A program made the position numbers and the translations under genes. Shown here piece by piece: positions 44,608-55,087 of a DNA stretch of 64,000 nucleotides. The stretch's first letter is position 1. Every line of letters begins with the position of its first letter. The DNA comes from Camellia lanceoleosa (lineage: Eukaryota; Streptophyta; Magnoliopsida; Ericales; Theaceae): NCBI GenBank assembly GCA_025200525.1, contig CM045762.1:77373217-77437216 (forward strand). Reading direction: 5' to 3'. The notes below the pieces were generated by a model. The model was not told the DNA's origin and did no database searches. It worked only from the letters and a program-made list of their open reading frames with translations.

Positions 44608-46250
44608 GAGACTTGTGGGAGAAGACGGGACTAGTTAGAGCCGGATTTCACTTTAGGCAAACTAGTTCCTTAAGAAACTAGAATTCGAGGTGTTAACGCC
44701 CCAAAATCACCAAACGGCGTTGGTTTAGCACGAAACTTGGCACACACGACTGCCTCGGCACGAGAGACTTAGGGAGAAGCGGCTCAAATCGGGTTCCCGG
44801 TTTGGGAGTTAGAGTCGGATTTCACTTTAGGCAAACTAGTTCCTTAAGAAACTTGAATTCAAGGAGTTAATGCCCCAAAATCACCAAACGGCGTCGGTTT
44901 AGCACGAAACTTGGCACACACGACCGCCTAGGCATGAGAGACTTGTGGGAGAAGACGGGGCTCGAATCGGGTTCCCGGTTTGGAAGTTAGAGCCGAATTT
45001 CACTTTAGGCAAACTAGTTCCTTAATAAACTTGAATTCGAGGTGTTAACACCCCAAAACCACCAAACGGCGTCGATTTAGCACGAAACTTGGCACACACG
45101 ACCACCTAGGCATGAGAGACTTATGGGAGAAGACGGGGCTCGAATCGGGTTCCCGGTTTGGGAGTTACAGCCGAATTTCACTTTAGGCAAAATAGTTCTT
45201 TAAGAAACTTGAATTCGAGGTGTTAACGCCCCAAAATCACCAAACGGCGTCAATTTAGCACGAAACTTGGCACACACAGACCACCTAGGCATGAGAGACT
45301 TGTGGGAGAAGACAGGGCTCGAATCGGGTTCCCGTTTTGGGAGTTAGAGTCGGATTTCACTTTAGGCAAACTAGTTCCTTAAGAAACTTCAATTCGAGGA
45401 GTTACTGTCCCAAAATCACCAAACGGCGTCGGTTTAGCACGAAACTTGGCACACACGACCGCCTAGGCATGAGAGACTTGTGGAAGAAGATGGGGCTCGA
45501 ATCGGGTTCCCGGTTTAAGAGTTAGAGCCGAATTTCACTTTAGGCAAACTAGTTCCTTAAGAAACTTGAATTCGAGGAGTTAATGCCCCAAAATCACCAA
45601 ACGGCGTCGGTTTAGCACGAAACCTGGCACACACGACCGCCTAGGCACACACGACTTGTGGGAGAAGATGGGGCTCAAATCGGGTTCCCAGTTTGGGAGT
45701 TAGAGTCGGATTTAACTTTAGGCAAACTAGTTCCTTAAGAAATTTGAATTCGAGGTGTTAATGCCCCAAAATCACCAATCGGCGTCGGTTTAGCACGAAA
45801 CTTGACACACACGACCGCCTAGGCATGAGAGACTTGTAGGAGAAGACAGGGCTCGAATCGGGTTCCCGGTTTGGGAGTTAGAGCCGGATTTCACTTTAGG
45901 CAAACTAGTTCCTTAAGAAACTTAAATTCGAGGTGTTAATGTCCCAAATTCATCAATCGGTGTCGGTTTAGCACGAAACTTGGCACACACGACCGCGTAG
46001 GCATGAGAGACTTGTGGAAGAAGACGGGGCTCGAATCGGGTTCCCCGTTAGGGAGTTAGAGCCGGATTTCACTTTAGGCAAACTAGTTCCTTAAGAAATT
46101 TAAATTAGAGGTGTTAATGCCCCAAAATCACCAAACGGCGTCGGTTTAGCACGAAACTTGGCACACACGACCGCCTAGGCACAATAGACCTGTGGGAGAA
46201 GACGGGGCTCAAATTGGGTTCCCAGTTTGGGAGTTAGAGTCAGATTTCGG
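44608..46250 (+). repeat. Tandem array of ~178-bp units inside the CACTA element
   Basis: About nine units each begin near GAGACTTGTGGGAGAAGACG and contain GGGCTCGAATCGGGTTCCCG, CTAGTTCCTTAAGAAACTTG, ACGGCGTCGGTTTAGCACG and GGCACACACGACCGCCTAGG. Unit starts: 44608, 44764, 44938, 45116, 45295, 45473, 45650, 45829, 46007, 46185. The first two intervals are shortened (156 and 174 bp) and the rest are 177-179 bp. Units differ by scattered substitutions. It lies in the last intron or 3' part of the tnpA-like gene. Confidence 0.93.
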
Positions 46251-46767
46251 TCTAGTTGAAATTATTTACTAAACTATCTTTCTAATTATATAGTAGTTAA
46301 TTTTTTTATATTTTTTTGTAATTAAAATATTAACACCATTATATTGTTATTAATTATTTTTATTTTGTTTTTTTCAGATATTTCTTGAGTAGCAGTTTGC
46401 TTCTTGTGGAATACGGGTGTGTAAAGATTATGACCAACTTCTGTTTTTGTAACTCACGAAAGAATCAAGACGAAAACTTTTGGTTTTGATTTTGATTTAT
46501 GTTATTTAAATTTGTGAACAACATTATGTATGTATTATGTGACATTATGTAGTGGCATAATTTTTATTGTTATGAATTTTTATTTATGTATTGTTATGAA
46601 TGGAACAACATTATAAATTTTCATCATTTGCCAACTTTTGTTTATGTATGTATTTATATTATTATGTAATTTTTGAATTTTTTTTATAGTTATTTTTCAT
46701 TTAGTACAGGTGACTTTTATATTTTTAATAATTTTAAAATAGGGTTTTTTTTTATAAATTTTTTTGA

Positions 46768-47262
46768 GACGGCAGAACACCCTGTTGCAAAAAAGAAATT
46801 GTACCAGGCTTTTTGTGACGGCACCCATACTGTCGCAAAAGGTATGGAATTTAATTGGAAAATAAGGCTTTAGCGACGGTATAATTGCCGTCGAGAATAA
46901 TCATTAGCGATGGCTTAGGTTGCCGTCAACAATAGTCAACAGCGACGACACTTTTAGCGACGAGATTTTTGCCGTCGCAGAAACCTCTTTTAGCGACGAC
47001 AAGACTGTGTCGTCGCAAAAAAACCCAGATTTCCATCCATTATTGGCGACAGAAATTTGCCATCACAAAAAAGAAATTTTCCCGTCGCAAAAACAATGGC
47101 GACGGCACTTGCCGTCGCTAAAACCCTTTTGCAACCCCCTTTGTTGCGACCCCACTTGCCGTTGCAAAAAGATATTTTACCATCGCAAAAAGCTTTTGAG
47201 AGGGCATGCGGAGTATTTGCGACGGCGTTTTGCCGTCGCAAAAAACAATTTTTTTTGTAGTG
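46768..47262 (+). repeat. CACTA 3' subterminal repeats and terminal inverted repeat
   Basis: Many GCGACGGC / GCCGTCGC units in both orientations (for example GCGACGGCACTTGCCGTCGC at 47099) run up to the terminal ..TTTTTTTTGTAGTG. They mirror the 5' subterminal region and are the expected TNPA-binding platform. The open frames here are artefacts of the repeats. Confidence 0.88.
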
Positions 47263-47265
47263 ATT

Positions 47266-48752
47266 GTTCGAGAAAAATTAGGAAAGAGGAGAAAAAAAGG
47301 TCCATGCTATCGGTCAAAAAAACAAAAAAGAAGAAGAAAAAGAGGAGGAGTACAGTAAAATAGCCTATTTGCCCTTTAATTTTTAGATTCATGAGTTTGT
47401 AAATAAATGTAAAATTATTATAAGGGTAAATTACAAATACAATCTTTCAGATTTGCTAAAAATACAGATAGTGTCTTATAGTTTGAAAATTATAAATACT
47501 CCTTTATTATAATTTTTTATTTAATAGAATTAACTGAAAAAGTAAAATTTCTAACTGCTTTCTTATACAATAGTAAATTATTTGAATTAATAATTGAAAG
47601 AAATTTCTGACACTATTAAAAACTATTAATTGACTTGATAATCTATTAATAAAATGAATTATTTGTTATGAAGTTAGAAACTTTGAGGGGGCAGGATATA
47701 ATTTCTAAAACTATATGAAGCAAATCGTATTTTAAGTAAATCTCAAGAGTATATTTGTAAATTACTCTTATTGGGATTATCAAAATCTGCCTATTTGGGA
47801 AGTATGTTAAAAGCCAATTTTTGGTACATAGCCTTTTTTTCAAAAAATGTGTAAAAAAAATAGAGAAGTGATGTGATTCAAAAAAATCAAAAAGCCAAAA
47901 AGTAAACTTTTAACCCAATTGTCAAATAATAAGCAATTTTGTCCAAGCTTGGTTCGGCCCTAACATCAGGCCTCTATATATGCCCAAACCCGTCTCAAAA
48001 AATAATTATAAATCCCAAACCCACATGCTATATGTTAATTTTATTTTTTTAATATAAAAAAATTCCATAATTAAATTCAACCACACATTATCTTTCCTAA
48101 ATAAATATACTGATATCATTATAAATTGAATGATTTTATGTATAAATTGAAGGATTGCTTAAATAAATTCAATTAAATATCACTACAAATGCGAGTTTCA
48201 ATAAAATCAATAAATATAAAGTTTAGATCCCAACAAAAAATATATTTTAATATATTATAATTAATTAATTTAATAACGGACCGGGACCAGCCGAGCTATT
48301 TAAAAGTATAAATTTCAAACCCAACCCATTAATCGATTGGACTAAAAACGCTGGCACAACTCAACCTTATGAACTAAAATAACATTTCCAACCCCTTAAA
48401 AAATTGAGTCAAGCCGAATGGACTAAGTGGCCCACCTATATTGAGGGCAAATGAGTATGTGTAATTGTCCCCAAACCATTTGAGCCTTCGTTTAGGATGC
48501 GAGTTGACTTTTTGGCTATTTTAGTTTGTGGCTAAAAAGTCTCATTTGGGATGACTTTTTTATGTTTTTGACTTTTGTGGGGAAAAAAAAAATTGAAATG
48601 ATTATGGTTTGTATGTAATATTTTGTCTTATTGACTTTTTAACCTATTTTGTCTTTTTATAACTATTTTAACCAAAAAAATTTATGCAAAACATTACCTA
48701 AGTAGCTCCATCCCTGATATTTCATAAATTATAGCGTCCTTCTCTTATTATT
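47266..48752. other. AT-rich intergenic stretch with a MITE-like relic
   Basis: No gene is seen. At 48486-48695 a GAGCCTTCGTTTAGGATGCG .. AAAACATTACC sequence holds GGCTAAAAAGTCTCATTTGG words of the GTTTGGGAAG MITE family. The part 47940-48440 has GGCCC-rich words (CCGGGACCAGCC) resembling a degraded element with no clear ends. Confidence 0.45.
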
Positions 48753-49446
48753 TAGGGGTATACATGCATTGATTTATTTCAATTTTATGTTAAATCATAA
48801 ATCAAACCGGCATATAGTTATAATAAATTATGAACTAAATCAAACCGTCAAACTTTTAGAATCAAATGGGAACCGAACCAAAGCTACCTCATTTAAAAAT
48901 AGTTTGCTTTTGATTTGAGTTTATAGTAAATCGAAAAAAATTGCAAATTATGGTCCAAATCAAATTGTATTGTTTGATTTGATTTTCTCAATGCACTGTT
49001 TGGTTTTGGTTTTTAAAATAGGCAAATTGTACTTCACGATTCAATCCGTGATTTTATAACTATGAATCTAGTTGGAACCGAACCAAACTGTTTAGATTAT
49101 ATGTATAATTTGTTACAGAATGTAAATACTAAAATATTTCAATAATATCAAATATATATAGATTATAACTCTCTACTATTATAAATATATTTTTGTATAG
49201 TGATAGAACTAATTTTAAACAATCATATAAATAACTCAAATATTGTGAATAATATTTTGTGATTATATTATAAATAATGATAATATTTTTAAAATACATG
49301 TTTTCAAACCAAATCAAACCATGAATTATTAGTTTAGTTCGAATTGATTCCAAAATTTTCATAAATTGATTTGATTCTAAATTTTATAAAACAATAAGTA
49401 ATAAATTAATATTAATTTACACTAAGCCGAACCATACTTACCCCTA
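48753..49446. mobile_element. Possible hAT-like non-autonomous element
   Basis: The left end TAGGGGTATACATGC and, reverse complemented, the right end TAGGGGTAAGTATGG are alike. The interior repeats AAATCAAACC and GGTTTGATTT words in both orientations, as many plant hAT derivatives do. No clean 8-bp target duplication was found. Confidence 0.45.
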
Positions 49447-49515
49447 AACAATTCCCTCATCACAGAAGTTTGTTGCAAACAGGACATACATACATGTTAC
49501 TATTTTCACGAGAAT

Positions 49516-50857
49516 TTTGGGAGCTTCTATTTGCACAACCCATTTCCTCTTTATTCACACACTTAATGAATAATATTTATATTACAATTTCATCCTAATA
49601 TGAAAATACAATAATATCCTTATCTTCTTCCACCACTACATTCCGTTACCGGAGCCCCCCTTCATTTCTGCCATTGACTCCCAGCCCCCTCCCTTTCCGA
49701 CACTTCTCAATCACAAACCTTCCATGAACGTCGCTTTTGGGAAAAACCCTAGCTTTGTAACCCCCACCTCTGCGAATCCCTCTTAACACTGCGTGAACCT
49801 AATTCTGCAAACCCAAATGGGTTCGATGGTTGGTATTCGACGAAGCCCCATTGGTTCGATAGTTGGTATTTGAACAAAAGTCATTGGTTCGATGGTAGAT
49901 TTCTGAATTGCTACAATTTTTTCGACTCTAGCAGTCTGAGTGGTAAAAAGTTAAGTCGTTTTCCCAAATTTAACAAAAGAGAAAAGCTGTGATGGAAGGG
50001 AAAGGGCGAAAGGGAGCGGCAATTTGTAGATTAAGTTGTTTTCTCCAATTTGTAGATTGAGCGAAAAGCTGTAAAAAATTGAGTCGTTTTCCCAAATCTA
50101 ACAAAAGTCATTTTTTCCAAATGTGAAGATTTCTTTCAATGATTCACATGATTTTGTTCAATGTTCTTCAAAGCCAATGCTTCAATGAGATGTCTTCAAT
50201 GGATGGATGAAGCTTTATGATGTTATGGATGAAACTTTATGATATTACCAATGCTTCAATGAGATGTCTTCAATGGATGGATGAAGCTTTATGATGTTAT
50301 CAATTATCATAATTTATTTTTTATTTTTTATTTTGAATGAACTTAAAAGAGGACAAAATAGGACATACTGATTGTTGTGATAGCAGTCCATCAATGTTTG
50401 ACATAAAGGAGGGGGTATGTTCAAACACAAAATAAAGATACATAAAGGAAGGGCAAAATAGTCTTTTATCTTGACTCACACAGTTCATGTGAAGGCACTG
50501 TGTATAGCCTTGTAGGATAAAAATTGTAGACATTTTGATTTTTTTGAAGACTTTTTGACTTTTACGCTAAAATCACCACTTGCCAAATAGGGCCTTAGCT
50601 TGGGGCTAAAAAGCCTCATTTGTGATAGGTTTTTTGATTTTTGTGACATAAAAAAATAAATTGTGAAGATTGAGCGAAAAGCTGTAAAAAATTGAGTCGT
50701 TTTCCCAGATCTTACAAAAGTCATTTTTTTCCAATTGTGAAGATTTCTTTCAATGATTCACGTGATTTTGTTTAATGCTCTTCAGAGCCAATGCTTCAAT
50801 AAGATGTCTTCAATGGATGGATGAAGCTTTTGGGAGACGAACGGTAGAGTGTGAGAG

Positions 50858-50909
<52 letters not shown>

Positions 50910-51052
50910 CGGGTGTGCATGATTTACATTTGAGGGTAGATGTGGAATAAGAGGTGTGTGGAGTGAGCAAAATAAATTGGGATTAATTTTTGAAGTGTGC
51001 GTATTGAGGAGGATGTGCACTAAGAGGAATGAGTGTGTGCAAATAGAAGCTC
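49516..51052. mobile_element. Composite inverted-repeat element, GGGAGCTTCTATTTGCACA ends
   Basis: The left end GGGAGCTTCTATTTGCACA and the reverse complement of the right end are identical there and stay similar for about 40 bp (CATTCCTCTT). Inside, a ~170-bp segment (GAGCGAAAAGCTGTAAAAAA ... GATGGATGAAGCTTT) occurs at 50053-50230 and 50668-50830. The intervening 50297-50645 is a copy of another repeat. A (TG)n run lies at 50861-50908. No transposase; the target duplication is unclear. Confidence 0.6.
50297..50645 (+). repeat. Copy of a dispersed repeat also at 54730-55075
   Basis: GAACTTAAA.GAGG.CAAAATAGGACATAC through GGCTAAAAAGCCTCATTTGTG is shared by this segment and 54730-55075. Its last ~110 bp is also shared with the first 110 bp of the window. 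It is nested between the duplicated halves of the 49516-51052 element. Confidence 0.7.
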
Positions 51053-51454
51053 CCCAAATTCACGCCATGCATGCATAATTTGTAGTATGTTGACAAAATT
51101 GCCCTTTTTTATTTCAACATTTTAAAACTCTAACTTTTTAAGTAGATATTCATCTTTGTTGAAATTAATATCTTTAGAATTATTTTGTCAAGATCTATAT
51201 ATCAAAAATGATTTATATTGAATATGAAATTATTTTGAAAAAATCATATTAAAATTTTATTCCTAACAAAGTAAAATTTTACTATATACTTTTAATATTT
51301 AAACAGTAACATTTTATCACCATCAATAAATACTACATTCAATATCAAAAATATAAATATTAGTGTACAAAAAGCAATCAAAATAGTAAAATACTAAATT
51401 AGTTTTTGTTAAACAAATACATAGTATAATTTTTCTGTCTATAAACACAATTAT
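51053..51454. other. AT-rich spacer
   Basis: Nothing recognisable. Confidence 0.4.
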
Positions 51455-51888
51455 TACACTCAAATTTTAATTTAATTTAATTTTTTTTCAAAGCTTTCAA
51501 AGTATCATGTGAAATTTTTTGCGTGATAATCCAAACCAATAGCATAATGAAATTTTTTACAAGCAAGATATAGTGACTCACATTTATTAAATAATTAGAC
51601 AACAACAATTAACTCATGCTAGGCGAATTGCGATTTTTGTTGGTTAGAAACACTATATAGGTAACGGTATTTCCAAACTATTTAATAATCTCTTCAATCA
51701 TCATATATCATACTATGGAGCCATTGCTATTATTGCTATCAATCATGGCACCGATCGAAAACAAACAAAATAATAATAATAATAATAATCATGGTGTTGA
51801 AGATCTGAATTTATGGTGTTGATGAAGAAGACAAGTAAAATTGTCTAAGAAATCAATATTTAAAGACTTCACACTAAAAAAATCATAA
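51455..51888 (+). repeat. Left unit of a local direct duplication
   Basis: It matches 52695-53410 in order: AGTATCATGTGAAATTTTTT, AATCCAAACCAATAGCATAA, GATGGAGCCATTGCTATT-like, ATCATGGTGTTGAA, CACTAAAAAAAT. An (AAT)n run lies at 51771-51790. The units flank the LTR-like sequence 51889-52640. There is no coding potential. Confidence 0.75.
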
Positions 51889-52640
51889 TTGGGTTGTTGT
51901 CTCGGATTGCTCAACCGAGCTAGACTAAGGTAGGATGTGGGCTAGATTGGCTAGTAGGTTTGGATCATGGATTGGGCTAGTTTGCGGAGTTAAGCCAGGC
52001 GTCTTAACAAGGCTAAATGCTCCAGCCGAGCTCCGGAGTTAGGCAGGATTCGTCTTAGTGCAGAAATGGGGTTCGACCAGGCTAAAGGAATGGGACGAGC
52101 TATGTTGAATGATCGTTTTTCCCTCAATCGAGCTAAGTACTTCAACCACGCATCGGAGTCAGGTGAGATTAGCCTTGGTAAATAAAAGTAGTTCGATCGG
52201 GCTAAAGGTAGCTGACTAAGCATCTCGAATTCAGACCGAATAAAGGTGGATAACTCAACAGGTATATGCTACGTGGCCTAATCGGAATGTTAGGAAGAAA
52301 ATCCACCGGTAATACGCGTCAATACCGTTTGAATGTTTTGTTAATATTGTTTGGCAATATTTACACACACACGTGTAAGGTAATGAGGGGAGAGTATATT
52401 CACGCGTCTAAGAAAGGACGAGTAAGGTAGTGCGCGCACAACCTATATAAGTCCTGCCACGCCTCCACACAAAAGGTCTGCAATTTCTTACACTGAGCTA
52501 TCCTTACTCCTTTGTTTTATTTCTAAACTTGTTAACTTGAATATCGGAGGAGTTTTCCTACAACACACACACACTGTGTAGCTCACTGTCGTTGTGTTTT
52601 CAGGCTACACCACATCATTCGGAGCAACATAGAACTTAGT
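51889..52640 (+). mobile_element. LTR-like sequence, possibly a solo gypsy (Tat-like) LTR
   Basis: A GC-richer block begins TGGGTTGTTGTCTCGG and has repeated CGAGCT..GGAGTTAGGC and TTCGA.C.GGCTAAAGG phrases. It has a TATA-like CCTATATAAGTCCTG (52442) followed by a CCACGCCTCCACAC leader and TTGAATATCGGAGGAGTTTTC, a phrase typical of Tat/Ogre-type LTRs. No primer site or second LTR is evident. The ends are approximate. Confidence 0.4.
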
Positions 52641-52694
52641 TGCAAGGAGTGCAGAATTAAAAAATATTTACTCACCGTACAAGTACACCCAAAC

Positions 52695-53410
52695 TTTAAT
52701 TTTATTTTATTTTTTTCACAACTCTCAAAGTATCATGTGAAATTTTTTGTATGATAATCCAAACCAATAGCATAATGAAAAATTTTACAAATACCATATA
52801 GTGACTCATATTTATTAAATAATTAAAAAATAAAAATTAACACATGCTAAGTGAGTTGCAAGTTTTATTGATTAAAAACACTAGGCAAACGGTATTTTCA
52901 AACTATTTACTCCATCTGTTTCAAAATAATGGTCTCTTTTAGAGAATTTTACTTTTTTTTTTGTAGTATAATTATTACACTTTAAAAAAATTGATTTTTT
53001 AAAATTACCCGTTGATTGTAAATTTTTTTGAGAATATCAATATCATAATTGTACTTTTTATGTTGTTCATGAATTTAAAAGAAAAGCAAAATAAAAAATT
53101 TATATTATTTTTGTACTAATTTTTTTTTTTAAAAAAACTAATATTTTCAGACAATAAAAAATAAAATAAAAAATTAATCTCTTCAATCACATTTTCTACT
53201 TTTGAGATGGAGCCATTGCTATTGTTGCTATCAATCGTGGTACTGATCGAAAACTTTTGAGATGGAGCCATTGCTAGGCACTGAACCATTGCTATTGTTT
53301 CTATCAATCGTGGTACTGATCCGAAAAAAATAAAATAAAATAAAATAAAATAAAAAACCCAAAAAAAGTGATAACCATGGTGTTGAAAGACTTTACACTA
53401 AAAAAAATAT
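52695..53410 (+). repeat. Right unit of the local direct duplication
   Basis: It is the partner of 51455-51888. It carries a private insertion (52910-53174) and an internal duplication of GAGATGGAGCCATTGCTA..ATCAATCGTGGTACTGATC (53210-53320), followed by an (AAAAT)n run. Confidence 0.7.
52910..53174. mobile_element. Stowaway-like insertion, truncated or decayed
   Basis: It begins CTCCATCTGTTTCAAAATAATGG (shown to 20: CTCCATCTGTTTCAAAATAA), the usual start of plant Stowaway MITEs, right after TA and is followed by TA (53175). The unit at 51455-51888 is uninterrupted here. The right end does not mirror the left, so the right terminus is missing or diverged. Confidence 0.45.
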
Positions 53411-53937
53411 TTAGGCTCCGTTTGAGAAGTGTGTTGATTTTTTAATTTTTTAATTTGGGATTAAAAAATCTCATTTAGGATAAATTTGTTAATTTTTCTA
53501 ATTTTTATGAGAGAAAAAATATAATAATTATAAGTTAAATTTAACATTTTATCTTATTTAACTAAAATAGTCAATTTTGTTCTATATAACTATTCGCAAT
53601 GAATATGATGTATTTTTAACTTTGAAATGAATATGATATGAAAAAAAATTAGTATATTTGAAATGAATATTTGTACTAAAATATGATGTAAAAAAAATTA
53701 ATATATTTGAAATGAATTTTTTAATTTTTTACGAAAAGATATGAAAAGAAATAATATAAATAATAAAAAATAGATAAATTGACCGAAATGCCCTTGTCAT
53801 GCATGCCGTGCATAGTACCCGTGACAATCTGATGGCACTGATGCGGAAGACGGCAGGCCAGGGCATCACGTGATGTAAATTTTATTAGGAGTATTATTAT
53901 TGGCTTATTTTGGCAAGCTAGCTTTTAGTTTTTTTTA

Positions 53938-54076
53938 GGCCTCGTTTAGGGAGTGGTTATTTTACTTAAAAAGTCAAAAAATTACTAAAAATTATCACAT
54001 CACCTTTTTACTTTTATATACATCTTTTTGTAAAAAATTAAAAAATTACTAAAATAATCTGTTCTCAAACGAGGCC
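53938..54076. mobile_element. Tourist-like MITE, 139 bp, TSD TTA
   Basis: The termini GGCCTCGTTTAGGGAG and GGCCTCGTTTGAGAAC (right end reverse complemented) are flanked by TTA at 53935-53937 and 54077-54079. A related sequence is at 18537-18710. No coding capacity. Confidence 0.78.
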
Positions 54077-54079
54077 TTA

Positions 54080-54182
54080 GAAAAAAAAATTAATTTTTTT
54101 ACTCCAGTCACTACTTAAAAAGTTATTTTTTTGACTAAAAAAATCAAAAGTTAAATTTTTATCAACTTTTCAAAACACCACA

Positions 54183-54215
<33 letters not shown>

Positions 54216-54729
54216 TTGATAATGGACTTGGACTGAAAAACATTTATAACAATATATTAAAAAATTTCGATAAAATAGTCATATGGATTGTAATGTGTGT
54301 GAGGTAATAATATTTGTTTGGTAACGTTACATGTTAATTTAAAAGTAAAAAAAATATTAAAAATCCAACAAATTATATAAAAAAAAAGGCAAAAAAAAAA
54401 AAATTTCTTTCTACTTTTTACAGATATTTTCATGAAAAATTAAAAGATTATTCCAAACATACTAAATTGTTTTACCTCATATTTTAACTAAAAAATTAAA
54501 AAGTAAATAAAATAGTTTGTTCTCAAATAAGGCCTAGTCATATGAATTATAATTTGTGTGATGTAATTGTTAATATTCAAAAAATTCCGATAAAATAGTT
54601 AAACAATTTTTACAAGTCTCTATTCCAAAGTCATAAACAAATCACAACCAAACTATCTACAAAACTCAATTACTTCAAAAAAATTAATATGAAAACTATA
54701 TGACTTTACGAAATTTTTTTCGAAAATAT
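54080..54729. other. AT-rich spacer with relics of the same MITE family
   Basis: No gene. It has a (TTA)n run at 54186-54212 and a TTGTTCTCAAATAAGGCC end-like sequence near 54520. Confidence 0.45.
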
Positions 54730-55087
54730 CGATTATCATAATTGATTTTTTTTTTTTTTTTTGGGAATGAACTTAAAGGAGGGCAAAATAGGACATACCA
54801 ATTGTTGTGAGGGCAGTCCATCAATGTTTGACATAAAGGAGGGGGTGTGTTCAAACACAAAATAAAGATACATAAAGGAAGGGCAAAACAGTCTTTTTAT
54901 GCTGACTTTGTCACAGTTCATGTGAAGGCACCGTGTATAGCCTTATAGGATAAAAATTTTAGACATTTTGATTTTTTTGATAGCTTTTAGACTAAAATCA
55001 TCACTTACTAAATGAGACCTTAGCCTGGAGCAAAAAAGCCTCGTTTGTGATTGGTTTTTTGATTTTTGTGATAGAAAAAAATAAAAT

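Larger units (their letters stand above)
37078..47262 (+). mobile_element. Complete CACTA (En/Spm, CMC) transposon, 10.2 kb
   Basis: It starts CACTACAAGAAAAAAGG and ends ..TTTTTTTTGTAGTG (reverse complement CACTACAAAAAAAATT). The 3-bp target duplication ATT is at 37075-37077 and 47263-47265. Subterminal arrays of GCGACGGC / GCCGTCGC lie in both orientations at each end. Inside are a tnpD-like transposase (38867-42361), a tnpA-like gene (42536 onward) and a ~178-bp tandem array (44608-46250). Both genes carry stops, so it is structurally intact but should not move unless helped in trans. Confidence 0.93.

Noticed and set aside
44608..46250. CRISPR-like regular repeats
   Set aside because: The units are 178 bp, contiguous and without unique spacers, and lie in a plant transposon. 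It is a tandem array.
46920..47363. A 147-codon plus frame at the CACTA 3' end
   Set aside because: It consists of subterminal GCGACGGC repeats and crosses the element boundary.
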